From assembly GCA_001972305.1 (NCBI GenBank), contig BDDD01005107.1:1-64000 (forward strand): a stretch of DNA of 64,000 nucleotides, given 5' to 3'. Below, piece after piece: positions 33,560-44,076 of the stretch. The position numbers were made by a program, and so were the translations under genes. Every line of letters begins with the position of its first letter. The first letter of the stretch is position 1. The stretch comes from Cephalotus follicularis (taxonomy: Eukaryota > Streptophyta > Magnoliopsida > Oxalidales > Cephalotaceae). A model generated the notes under the pieces. It worked only from the letters and a program-made list of their open reading frames with translations, was not told the origin of the DNA and searched no databases.

Positions 33560-33568
33560 TTGCTAACA

Positions 33569-34030
33569 CTTACATATATCTTGATATTGCCTATAACTCT
33601 TAGCAAACTTTTAATGTGGAGACAATTTACAAAGAATACTAATATTCTTCTATAGAAAGTAATCGAGGTGTTGAGGAGCAAGTCTATACCAGGTGGGTTA
33701 CATGAGAACACCTTACTTATTGTGATGGGTGACCATGGGCAAAGTGATCAAGGTGGAGGCAATGTTGAAAAAGTGTATGTATGTTTTTTTTAGGCATAAT
33801 AGGTAACTTGCACGCCAAATTTATAACAAAAGTGTAAGTAACATCGTGAATTTACTTTCCTTATAATTTATGGACTGAATATTTTAAAATAGTGAAATTA
33901 ACTAACGTGACTAACTGAAGATGACATGATATATACACACTTTAATACTAATAAATACATGAAAAAATTGATGTGCACGTTCCTTGCCCAAATCTTCATC
34001 TCTCTCTATTCATGATGGCAATGAGGCGAA
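33569..34030. other. AT-rich spacer after the nested Copia LTR
   Basis: No coding similarity, LTR end or RNA gene was recognised. It forms the left edge of the one region in the window that holds host gene remains. Confidence 0.4.
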
Positions 34031-34035
34031 TTGGA

Positions 34036-34170
34036 ACAGATTTTGCCATTCCCGTCCCCACTCTGCCAAAGAGCAGGGCGAGGACGAGGCGGAGTTTTCT
34101 TTCCCTATGGTGGGGCAGGGCGGATGTGGGGACGAAATTTCTTTGGTGGGGCGGGGATGGCAAAATCTGT
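34036..34170. repeat. GC-rich inverted repeat (possible MITE core)
   Basis: ACAGATTTTGCCATTCCCG at 34036-34054 faces GCGGGGATGGCAAAATCTGT at 34151-34170 on the opposite strand, forming arms of about 24 bp with one or two mismatches around a G- and A-rich loop of roughly 85 bp. The sharply higher GC content stands out in AT-rich DNA. Similar GGGGCGGGGA words are common in plant repeats; an isolated MITE or a foldback element are both possible. Confidence 0.5.
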
Positions 34171-34657
34171 CCCGATCCACATCATCGTCATCCATAACCT
34201 GGATGTATAAGCTAAAGACAATTCTTTTATTCTTAAACTCACATATTTATATACTTAAGTTTTAAAAAAAAAGAATATATGTATTTATTATAGATAAATA
34301 CATATTACAATAAATATTAGATATATATTATAATAATATTTTAAAAATTTTATTTATTGATATATGAGATAAAATATATAAAATTGAAGCGGGGCGAAGC
34401 GCGGAAACACTTGCCCCCTCCCCATTCTCACTGGGCATATTTTTTCTGCTGTTACCATCACGATCCTTAAACGAGGGAAAATTGTCCCTACTCTCTATCT
34501 CCCTTATTCTCCCTCTCGCTATTTGTTCCAGAAAAAAACACCGGTGAAGAGGACCAACGAAGCCACCGGTCACCCCCTCTCCTTCTCCTATCTTTTTTAT
34601 TTTCAATTGTTTTCTCTATCTTTTCTACACAAATCTTCCTAGAAGAGCTTCAAAATT

Positions 34658-35251
34658 TTGAATCTGTCTGAGAGGAATTTGTGGAGTTTGGGGTGGGAGA
34701 TTTTAATGGTGGTTTTGGGTGATTTGACGAATAGGCCAGTGAAAAGGGGATTTTTGTCCATTTTCGATGATTTAGGGCTTAATAAAGTTGGTAAAAACAT
34801 TGCTAGTGACTATGGGGATTCACATTTAGCGAAGCAAGTGTGTTTAGGAGTGGAAATTTTGGTCAAAGGGAAATGCAAACCTGTGTCTGATGTTGATAAT
34901 GGCAATGACCGCAAAATCAGAGAAAGCTGCGTTTGTAGCGTTTTGGTGCCCAAATGTTCGACATTATGCCTGAAAGAGGGTGAAGAAAGAATTAGTGTTG
35001 GTGTTACCCAGAGAAGTAACATTGCAGGCGAAGGAGGTTTAGATAGTTATGTTGGTAGTGGTAATGAGGACATTGGTGTTGGTAGATTGGCCTCGACCAA
35101 ATATGGGTCAATCGAGTGATCAAGATTGCCTAGGTCGCAAGGTTCTAGATCGTTTGTGTTGGAGAGATGTGCAAGACTTAAGGCTAATGGTTGTGCTAAT
35201 TTGAATGCCGATGCTGATTTCCTCAGAGCACGCTCTTGCTCATTTTGCATG
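34658..35251 (+). pseudogene. Single exon of an unidentified conserved plant protein
   Basis: The frame reads MVVLGDLTNRPVKRGF from an ATG at 34706 (a longer frame opens at 34658), then a low-complexity middle part with a few cysteines, and LPRSQGSRSFVLERCARLKA before CSFCMKG at the end. A splice donor (AAAG/GTGACT) follows at about 35251. I recall plant proteins of unknown function that combine an N-terminal VLGDLTNRP-like word with a CSFC-K motif at an exon end, but cannot name the family. The alternative is a divergent FCS-like zinc finger. One in-frame TGA (35117-35119) splits the exon, and I find no downstream exon, so this is probably a gene fragment. Confidence 0.45.
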
Positions 35252-38244
35252 AAAGGTGACTGTGACTTTGTGATTCTTATTGACGTTTGAAAATACTACT
35301 TTGCTCCTATGATTGGTTAAGTTTTTTCATTACACAAACTTCCCTAAATTGGGTGTGGTTGTTTTATTCCATTCACTGTGTTTTTTGTTGTCAAGATTCA
35401 ATTTCCCCCCCTGTTGATGTCACTGTTAAAGGTGTAGTGATACTTACCGGTGGTTGGGTGTGGTAGGGGTGAGGGTAGGTGGTGGTCAGATTTGCTTGAC
35501 AGTGGTGGCAAAACCTCGATGGTGCTTGGCAATGATGGAATCTGGTCCACCAGGTGTTGAAATGGTTGAATTGAAGAACAAAGTGTAGGCATTAATATCA
35601 TATAATTACATCAGTTAATTTTAGATTGATTAGATTTAAGGGCCAACATTTCGCCATGGGTACATCAATTTCCATGTATTTCTATGTATGTGTCATATCA
35701 TCTTTCAGTTAGCCTCATCAATTGCCGTTAGACAAAAACTAACGGCAGTGACTGAATTGCACTATTTTAACAAATCAAGTCCCTTAATTATAGCGAAAGT
35801 GAGTACAGAGTGTAACTTACACCTTTACTACAAGTTCGGGGGTGCAAATTAGCTATTAAGCCTTTTTTTTATTATTTTCCTCTTGATTTGGTTATTAAAA
35901 TTTTGTTTTTGGTAATTTTTGAACCACATCATGAAAGTTGAAACATCAATTTTTGCCATGAATTTTAAGAACCCTCCACCTTCTTACCACCCAACTTCAA
36001 TACTCATGGATTAAAAATGGTAATTCTTCTTTTTTTCTTAATGAATGCACTTATGCTAGCAGCGTCAAGATTTCTTTTTCTGTCAATTTGGTTGATTTTT
36101 TTATATCAATCCTTTCTTATAATTTATCAAGACAAATGGAGCCTTGTTTTCCTTCATGAGATTGTTTTTCCTTTTATGTTTGTTCCATTTAGAGGATAAA
36201 CTACAAAGCCTACAGAGGAAGAGAAAATTTGTGCGTGTGTGCGTTTGCCGGGGAGACATAGGGAAACAAAACAACTAAGTGTAGTATAAGACTGAAACTT
36301 AAATTAGCGCTGCTCAAATAAAGTTCTTAAGTTGTTTGCTGGCAATCCTTATCCTTAGTATTTAAAAGATAAACTTATTGTTTTGGCCGTCGCCTGTTTT
36401 CAGGATGAGAGTATGTGCATCAGCTCCATCCAAAAAGTTAGAATGGCTAGTCTTTCGAGTTGTGTATTGGAAATCTATGTTCACCTAATTGAAATTATAC
36501 ATTTTTCTTATGACACTCATTTGAGTCAAATTTCTGTTTGCAGATTGATTTTGCAGTAACAGTGTCAGCAATGCTTGGTGTCCCTTTTCCTTTTGGAAGG
36601 TGTGTGCAAGCATCCTGTCAATGTTAATTTGTAATTCATTATGGTCGTATTATTTTCTCTTAATTTTGTGATGCAGGGCAGCTACGGAATGGATGGCTTC
36701 TGTTCTGTCTAATATTAGGGTTGATTGGGAAGCAAAGTAAAAGAATCAGAAAATTTAGCGTTTGTAAATGGGGTATGGCTTGGGGTTCAAATCAAATAAT
36801 GAAATAAATTAAGAGGTTGTTGAACTCTTATTTAACCAATAAGTTCAAATCTTGTGAGATTTGATAAAAAGAAGCCCTTACTGTTATTTTAATGAAGTGT
36901 CTTATTGTTTTACTGGAGTGTAAAGGATTACAAATCTATTGGATCAAAGATAAAAGAATGTTTGAAAATGGTATAAATCTCTCATATCTGGTGCTTGCCT
37001 AAAATACACAAAATCACTGATACATTTTATATTGAGTGTAGCGTAACATCCCTAGCAATGCAATTGCCTCGATTTGTGTAGAAATAGTCACAAATGTTTT
37101 GATATCATTAGATATAGCTTACTCTTAGGTTTTGACGACTACCTTTGTTAGAATGTTATACACTTTAGTTCCATAAATTGTAATCCTATATCACATTGTT
37201 TAACTTGATTACTTATATTAATGGGCCAATTGTCCGCTCTATTTCCCGTGAAGCATTCTTTTGTTTTGTTCCACAAAATAGGTTTTTTGTTGATTGTCGT
37301 CATGTAGAGTATTGACTTTCAGCTAACAATTATTCTCGTCTCTTTGTTCTACTTTCATCTTACTCTTCTCTTTCATAAATGACACTCCTGATCTGATTTC
37401 AACATTGGTTGTGTTGATACTAAGCTATATACGGTAGGCATTGGCACTTGGAATTTGAAGGGCACTAGTATGGGACATTGGCAAAATCAAGCAAAATTGG
37501 AGGTATGGATGCAGAATTATGCCTATATACTGTGCATTAATTCTTGGCAGGTATTTGAATTCTTGATTGTTTAGAAAAATTTAATGATTTCAATTTCTTT
37601 TCTTCAAAATCAATGCATACTTTAAAATTTCCTTTTTTCATTTTATTCCATATAGACTTTTTGTTTGCTGAAATAAGTTTGACCGATGATTTATTCGGGG
37701 GGACTACATTCGCTCATCACCTCCTTATTAATGAGACTTCGTCTCTTGGTGTAGGTAAAACGATATATACATTTTTATTCAGCTTCATCTATCATTGGGC
37801 TTTCCGCAGAAGACTTGTTGCACATATCAAATCTATATGCCCAAACAGAGGAGAATCGATCACGCATCTCTAAGAATTTGTCACTGAATAAGAATGAAAA
37901 CTACATTGCATCATTACCTGTTCTTAGAAGGAAAATTGATGCCTATTTTGATTTCCTGTCAAGTGTTGCTGACCTTGCATACTCCAAATGGACAGAGTTT
38001 AATATAGAGACGATGAGTATTGATCTTGGAATAATGGTAATCTCACTATTCATCCATGTATTCGCTATTGAGAGACCAACTAGAAGTAATCTAGAGATTT
38101 TTGGATTTTTTTGGATTTATTTTTGCCTTCTTTGTAGTGATGAGTCTGGTGACACAAGCTTGCAGTTTCCTTTCCAATAGTTATATTTGTAAGTTCCTCA
38201 TGAGACTTCTCTAGGCTTCAAGACTGCACCTTTTATTCTTATCA

Positions 38245-38275
38245 CTCACTCTCTCTCTCTCTCTCTCTCACTCAC
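38245..38275. repeat. (CT)n microsatellite
   Basis: About twelve CT units flanked by CACTCA words on each side occur just before the LTR of the Gypsy fragment in the PIG-O remnant. Confidence 0.85.
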
Positions 38276-38619
38276 ATGTAGAGCAGATGTCAAAACAAAG
38301 AATTTAGGGATCAGAATCAAGAAATTTAGGGATTAGAACCATAAAGGGGGAAAAAGACCAGACAAAGAATCAAAGGGAAGAAGCTAGAATCAATAATCTC
38401 AATAATATTCGTCAGCAAACAATAATAGGTTTATTAAGCCTATTTATATAGGCAAAACCTAAACCTAATTAAATTACTAAATTAGAAAATAATCTCCAAA
38501 ACTATAATAATAACAAATAAGTCCTAATAGTAAATGACATAAAATCCCTAACACCTAAAATGATGCCGATAATAAGTTTGTCTCAATCTCCCAACGGATA
38601 CCAAGACAATCCTGCATCA
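38276..38619 (-). repeat. 3' LTR of the Reina-like fragment
   Basis: On the minus strand it opens TGATGCAGGATTG after the purine-rich CAGGGTAGTA, and has a TATA box (CCTATATAAATAGG, near 38440-38455). The length of about 340 bp fits Reina-type LTRs. The left end is estimated. Confidence 0.55.
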
Positions 38620-38639
38620 TACTACCCTGGTTGAAAAAA

Positions 38640-40970
38640 ACTCAACTCCGGAGAGTCTTGACTGCAAGTACAACACGAAAAGATCTGGGGATAACACACG
38701 AACTTCATCCTTAATGACCCAAAAATCATCATACTGAGGACGCCCTTTCCAATGGACTAAGAAGGGTCCAAAACCTCCATCAGAAGAGCAACAATATGGT
38801 CATCCAAGACATTCTCAATCTGATATATTGGCTGAGTAGGGAGAGGCGGTGGATGCATGCAGAAACACCATCTTGCAAAACAGGAGGCTCAAAAGTCCTC
38901 GGTAAAGTGTTAGATTCTTCACATTGAAAACATGACTAATATTCATTTGCTCATGCAAATCAAGCACATAAGCATTAGATCCAAGTTTTCGAAGAATGGG
39001 GAAAGGACCAAGGGCTTGGGCATGAAGCTTTTTAAAGGAATGTTTAGGATAACGTTTAGAGCGAACTCAAACCATGACATGATCACTTATATTAAATTCC
39101 TTATTTTTATGATGAACATCAGCAGCTAATTTATAGTCTACATTACTCATATTATGCTTATGCCGACCTCAGCATACAAATCATGGATATATTTGGCAAA
39201 ATTTTCAACAGGTTCAGAAATTTGGGCATGGGGTGGAAGTGGAACAAGATCAATGGGTGCACGGGGTTTGTAGCATTGGACACATTCAAATGGATTCTTA
39301 CCAGTAGACCTATGCACAACATTATTATAAGTGAATTCCACCGTAGGCAACACTAAGTCCCAAAGGTCCGGTTTCTCTACTACAGTACACCAAGCAAATC
39401 ACATAAAATACGATTAACCACTTTTGTTTGGCCATCTGTTTGAGGGTGAAATGCATATGAGAACAACAAACTAGTACCACACATTTTCCAAAGTGTCCAC
39501 CAAAAGTGACTCATGAACTTAACATCCCTATCAAACACTATGGAACTAAGAAACCCATGCAACTTAACTAGGTCCATAAAGAATAGCTTAACTACATATG
39601 CGGCATCAATGGACTTACTAGTAGGGATAAAATGTGTCATGTTGGAAAACCTATCAAGGACTACAATAATAGAATTATGACCACGAGTTGTCCTAGGCAA
39701 TCCTAACACAAAGTCCACACTCAAGTCTCTCCAAGGCATATGTGGTAAAAGGAGAGTGTAAAGGCCGCTACTTTGTTTTCTAGCCTTGCCAACCTGACAG
39801 GTACAACATTGAGAAACAATGGAAGCGACATCCCTACAGATGGAAGGCCAAAAGAACCAATCCGAAACTAACGCAATAGTCTTATCCCTTCCTAAATGAC
39901 CAGTCAATCCTCCTCCATGCGATTCACAGACTAAGAAATCTCTAAACGAAGTACGGGGAATGCATAATTTGGTACCTTTAAACAGTTAACTGTCATGAAT
40001 GATAAAATCGGCAAGCTCCCTAGGATTACCGTTACTTACCTCTATAAAGATGTTACCAAAATTTGGACAATAAACATATTCACTCTTCAGTCTATCAAAA
40101 GCAATGGTCTCAGTGCTCATGACTTGGATGGTGGCAACAACTCTACTCAATCCATCTGCGACTTTGTTCTCTATGCCCTTAAAGTGCTTGAGAACAAAGG
40201 TAAAGTCATTCAAAAACTTGACGCACCTAGCTTGCTTAGTGTTCAACTTCATTTGGGAGCTTAAATAACGCAGTGCTTGGTGGTCATAATGAATGACAAA
40301 CTCTTGGGGTAAAAGGTAAAATCTCTGATAGTGGAGGGAACAAACCACATCATAAAATTCCTTCTCATAAGTGGAATACTTTTGTCTTGTCTCAGAAAGT
40401 TTCTCACTAAAGAATGCTATGGGATGTCCCTCTTGACTTAAAACTCTTCCTCTGCCTACCCCGGTGGCATCACAATTGACCTCAAACACCTTGCTAAAAT
40501 CAGGATGGTGAAGCGTTGGTTCTTTGGTCATTAACTCTTTTAATTAAACAAAGGCTTTCCCGGCTGCAGGGGTCCAACGAAAGTCACATTTCTTTAGACA
40601 GTCGATGATAGGAGCCATAAGAGTTCTAAAACCCCTAATGAATCGCCTATAGAGTAGCCAAATCATGGAAACTACGTACCTCAGAAATATTTTTAGGCTC
40701 AGGCCACTATCTAATAACTCTAACCTTTTTAGGATCAACGGAGAATCCTTGTGCAGAAACAATAAATCCTAGAAAGGGCATACTAGAATGCAAGAAACTA
40801 TATTTTTTTAGGTTTGCATATAACTTAATGTCCCTAAGAGTGCTAAGTACCTGACGGAGGTGATCCCTATGCTCATTCTTAGATTTACTATAGATCAGGA
40901 TGTCGTCAAAGTAGACGACCAAAAACATTCCAATAAAGGCTTGCAAGGCCAATTTTTGCTGGATGTATAT
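38640..40970 (-). pseudogene. Reverse transcriptase, RNase H and integrase region of the Reina-like fragment
   Basis: Reverse transcriptase is seen as [19 protein letters not shown] (near 40900) and [17 protein letters not shown]. RNase H is seen as VFEVNCDATGVGRGRVLSQE and KFLNDFTFVLKHFKGIENKV. Integrase is seen as MTGHLGRDKTIALVSDWFFW, CTCQVGKARKQSSG, LSVDFVLGLPRTTRGHNSI and FHPQTDGQTKVVNR. The stretch at about 38850-39130 reads as the integrase tail and chromodomain region. It is a fossil copy; plus-strand frames across it are shadows. Confidence 0.8.
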
Positions 40971-42880
40971 GCAGGTAGTTGTCTTTATCTTATTAATCTC
41001 TGTTCTCATATTTACAATTGAAGTTGGCCCATCAAAGCAGGCTGCCATTTCTGCATTGATGGACATTTCTCCCTCAGGGATGCTCGAGTTTGCCCCATGC
41101 CATCTTCTGGATTTACAGTGCTAAAATTTTGCCATTGCTAGAAGTAATTATATTGGCATACTTTCTGTATAAGACCATTATTGGCTGCTCTATTTGGGGA
41201 TTTGGAAGTATGTTGTCGTGGGAACCATTGTAAGTTATATGCTGATACTAGTACATAGGGCTTCAGAAAGTAACTCACTAAGTCCAGCTTTGATGCCTCA
41301 AGCAATTTGAAGAAACAACATCCCACGATTAGTATATGCCATTGGATTTGGACAATTGTTGTTACTGGCATTTGGTCAGTTGTTAAATGAAGAAAAATTC
41401 TTTGGATTTCAAAAAGAGATCAGTTGTTAAGACAACGGCCATGTTATCTGCATGCAGTTCAACAGTCATTATTCTGTCGGGAAAACAAGGCTCCTTGATT
41501 GCTTTAGCATTTGTTATTGGAGGTGTTGTTTCTTGTTACTGCTTTGTTCTTGCAATTGGAAATGCTTTTTCTTTGTTGCTGCTTTAGTCTTTTGTTCGTT
41601 ATAGGTTCGGAGTCTACAAATTGAGTTTGATTTTGTGCATGTTTTAACTTGATAGAATATTTTTCATCATATGGATTCTTGATAGTTGACGTACCATAGA
41701 AAAGAGGATACATGCATTTTAACCTAGACAAGTTCAGGTTGAGGCTTAATCGGCTGTAGTTATCACTGGTGGCTACATTTTCTGAGCATCATGTTGTGCA
41801 GCCTTAGTGAAAGGACTCAATTTTCATAAATTTCTCCTGATAGGTTATCGCATAATAAGGTTGGAGGGTATAGAACGGAATCACAAGGACGGAACTGCAG
41901 GAAATTTAATTCCTCTTTCAGGGACACAATGGAGCCTTTTGGCTGTGTGCCTGTTTTTTTCCAGTGGTAACTGTAAGATACTTGTGTTGTACCTGGATGC
42001 TCGCATATATTTTGATCATACTTCTATTCTACTCTATCCTATGCTCCACATTGGTTGGTCATCTTTTAATTTGTCCTATTATTAGAAGTATCTGCAAAAA
42101 AAAATCCTATAATTATTTTGGTTTAAGCATGCACTCATATGTTTGGTAAACTCTTGACAACTTTCTCTTCAGGTGTGCTGTGCCGCATTTATTGGGTGAG
42201 TCATGGGATTATATTTATATGTACATCATAGATGAGACTGAGAGAGCTGGTTAACCCACCATTCTCTTTCATATAAAGTGGCAAAACTCGTATCACATAG
42301 GTAGAAATCAATGGCTTCAACTCTTTTTCACTCTTTGTTTTCAGGTTTGATGAGTTCATCCTTATACGCCAAGCAATACTTCTTACAATTGATACTTTCG
42401 GTTTCTCTCACTTTCTTCCAATATTTGGGCTTCCATTTCTCGTTGCATGCCAATACTTATTGGGCCTGATTGACCATGGGAAGACTTCCTTCGTCAGGCA
42501 GTTATCTCATGTAAATTCATCACTTGGATGTGTTTTATTTAAAGTTGGATGATGCTCAAGGTGGTTTGACTGATTGATGCAAAGGCCTTACCGTTTTTCT
42601 TTGATGTTGTAGATGATATGCTGTATGGACTCATTACGGCCACTGCAGTTACAGCCACTATAATATGTGTCACTATTCAAAGGTTGACATTTAATAATAA
42701 AAGCATGCTCCATATTGTTTTTATGCTTCTGTAGAATCTGTGCCTATGTAACGAGTTGCTATGGGTACTTATTTGCAGGTGTGGGGATTATTCGCTCCAA
42801 AGTTTGTTTTCAATGTGGTGGGTCTTGTTTTGACCGATGTCCTAATCTATTATGCATATCTTCTCATACACTCTCCAATA

Positions 42881-43590
42881 CTACCCTTTTTCATTACTTC
42901 AAGTATTGTATTGAATGTGTGTGCCACATTATAAATCTGATTGTCTATGACAGTTTAGAATGTGTTGGGTCAATCATATTAAATATTAAAAATTCTATTT
43001 AATTCATTAAATATTTATAATCACGCGAACAATAATTTAAACGGATGTGTTTAGGACACGGCCTAAAATACAGGAGTTTAATGGTTAATATATAATATAG
43101 GTGGAATGGTTAATATGTATCATATGTTTAATTTCATTTATGAAATGTGTAAACTGACATAAACATATGTAGTTCCTTTGTCTCAAGTTGTTTTAGTTTA
43201 TGCTGATAATTTATTTTGTAATAAAAGTGATTAGAATAGTTATTTACTTGTGACCGATTTTTTAGCCTAATTCGATGAAATAACAACTTTGTTTTCAGGA
43301 CGATATTATGTCATCACGAACTTGATTGTCTTCAAACTGTACGAAATTTGTGCACTTTTTGAACAGCACATATCGGACCCAAAATTCTCAGAAATGTGTA
43401 CTTTAAGAGCATTCAACTTTTATTTTTATTGGCATCTGTAGTTGATCAAAGGATAAATATGCAAGAACTTTTATACATACTGAAAAAAAAAATCGTCATT
43501 GCCTTATGCAAAATTTGTAGTACATGATAGAGATAGTATATTAGAACATTTTTCATGTTTATGTTGAGAAAACTAACAGTACAGAAATAC
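42881..43590. other. AT-rich spacer between the PIG-O remnant and the hAT remnant
   Basis: No coding similarity was recognised. The DNA may include PIG-O 3' untranslated sequence near its start and hAT internal DNA near its end. Confidence 0.4.
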
Positions 43591-43599
43591 AACAATCAG

Positions 43600-44076
43600 T
43601 TCATACTCTCTCTCCAGACAAGAGAAAAGGCAAGAGTATATCAAAGTTCATGAGTTTAGTGTGGGGTAGTTCACCAAATGCACCCAGGAATTCTTCTGGT
43701 TTTAGGTTGCTTAATAATGAATTGCAGCAGTATCTAAGGGAACTGTCACCTTCACACTACATGACGATTGAAAAGGCATATGAGATTGATGTTTTGGAAT
43801 GGTGGAAAGGCATATGAGATTGATGTTTTGGAATGGTGGAAATCAAGAACCGAACAATATCTAGTGCTTTCCACAGTGGCAAAGGACTTGCTAACTTCTC
43901 TGGTTTCAACAGTTGCTTCGGAGGCCGCCTTTTCAGCCGATGGTAGAGTGCTTGATGAACGACGTAGCAGATTGAATCCCAAGTCCTTGGAGCTTTGTGT
44001 TTGCCTTAAAGACTGGATTTTCCAATACGCTTGCATTGCTCAACTTACAGACTCGGACACTTCCAACTACAAATGA
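43600..44076 (+). pseudogene. hAT transposase, C-terminal dimerisation domain
   Basis: The block reads as linker and start of the C-terminal domain (NELQQYLRELSPSHY near 43715, then EIDVLEWWK), followed by STVAKDLLTSLVSTVASEAA, FSADGRVLDERRSRLNPKSL and CLKDWIFQYACIAQL. This is the hAT-family C-terminal dimerisation region of plant Ac/Tam3-like transposases. The N-terminal BED zinc finger and catalytic core are missing from the window. A perfect 34-bp tandem duplication (43772-43805, 43806-43839) lies in the WWK segment and shifts the frame. No terminal inverted repeats were found. Confidence 0.8.
43772..43839 (+). repeat. Perfect 34-bp tandem duplication in the hAT remnant
   Basis: The unit starting AAAGGCATATGAGATTG occurs twice without spacer or mismatch. 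Since 34 is not a multiple of three it disrupts the reading frame of the transposase remnant. Its perfect identity indicates a recent event. Confidence 0.92.

Larger units (their letters stand above)
29149..33568 (+). mobile_element. Ty1/Copia element, Tnt1/Tork-like, 3' part, with nested solo LTR
   Basis: The remains comprise the second half of reverse transcriptase, RNase H and the 3' LTR. The LTR starts TGTTGGATAT at 30553 and is split after 30850 by a solo LTR (30851-33559). Its last bases, TTGCTAACA, follow the solo LTR at 33560-33568 (the TTGCT is the target-duplication copy). The 5' LTR, gag, protease and integrase are absent. It is broken, with a handful of interruptions. Confidence 0.75.
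38276..40970 (-). mobile_element. Ty3/Gypsy chromovirus (Reina-like) fragment within the PIG-O remnant
   Basis: Reading the minus strand from about 40970 leftward: the C-terminal half of reverse transcriptase, RNase H, integrase, a chromodomain-type tail and a short 3' LTR (about 38276-38619). The 5' half of the element (LTR, gag, protease and RT start) is absent; PIG-O-like sequence resumes immediately to the right. A short LTR and this integrase wording suit the Reina branch. It is a broken fossil with several interruptions. Confidence 0.75.
36544..42880 (+). pseudogene. PIGO: GPI ethanolamine phosphate transferase 3 (PIG-O) pseudogene, 3' half
   Basis: PIG-O adds ethanolamine phosphate to the third mannose of GPI anchors in the endoplasmic reticulum membrane. 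Exon-like blocks occur in family order. 36544-36599 has IDFAVTVSAMLGVPFPFG, the end of the phosphodiesterase-like catalytic domain. 37403-37550 has KLYTVGIGTWN and CINSWQ. 37810-38040 has LLHISNLYAQTEENRSR and KIDAYFDFLSSVADLA. About 40977-41530 has [16 protein letters not shown] and STVIILSGKQGSLIALA. 41831-41969, 42345-42510 (DEFILIRQAILLTIDTFGFS), 42614-42681 and 42779-42880 (VWGLFAPKFVFNVVGL) complete the C-terminal membrane part. Several blocks keep GT/AG borders. The 5' half with the catalytic site is absent. The 41.1-41.4 kb part has stops and frameshifts, and a Gypsy fragment lies between blocks three and four. Confidence 0.7.

Noticed and set aside
34328-34606. Minus-strand 92-aa protein
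   Set aside because: The frame runs over AT-rich upstream DNA of the plus-strand exon. No domain or codon pattern supports it.
34658-35251. FCS-like zinc finger (FLZ) gene
   Set aside because: Only one CSFC pair at an exon end is visible; the second half of the FLZ motif and its spacing are absent.
36544-42880. Functional PIG-O gene with a retrotransposon in an intron
   Set aside because: The catalytic 5' half is missing, and the 41.1-41.4 kb part carries stops and frame changes without splice sites to remove them.
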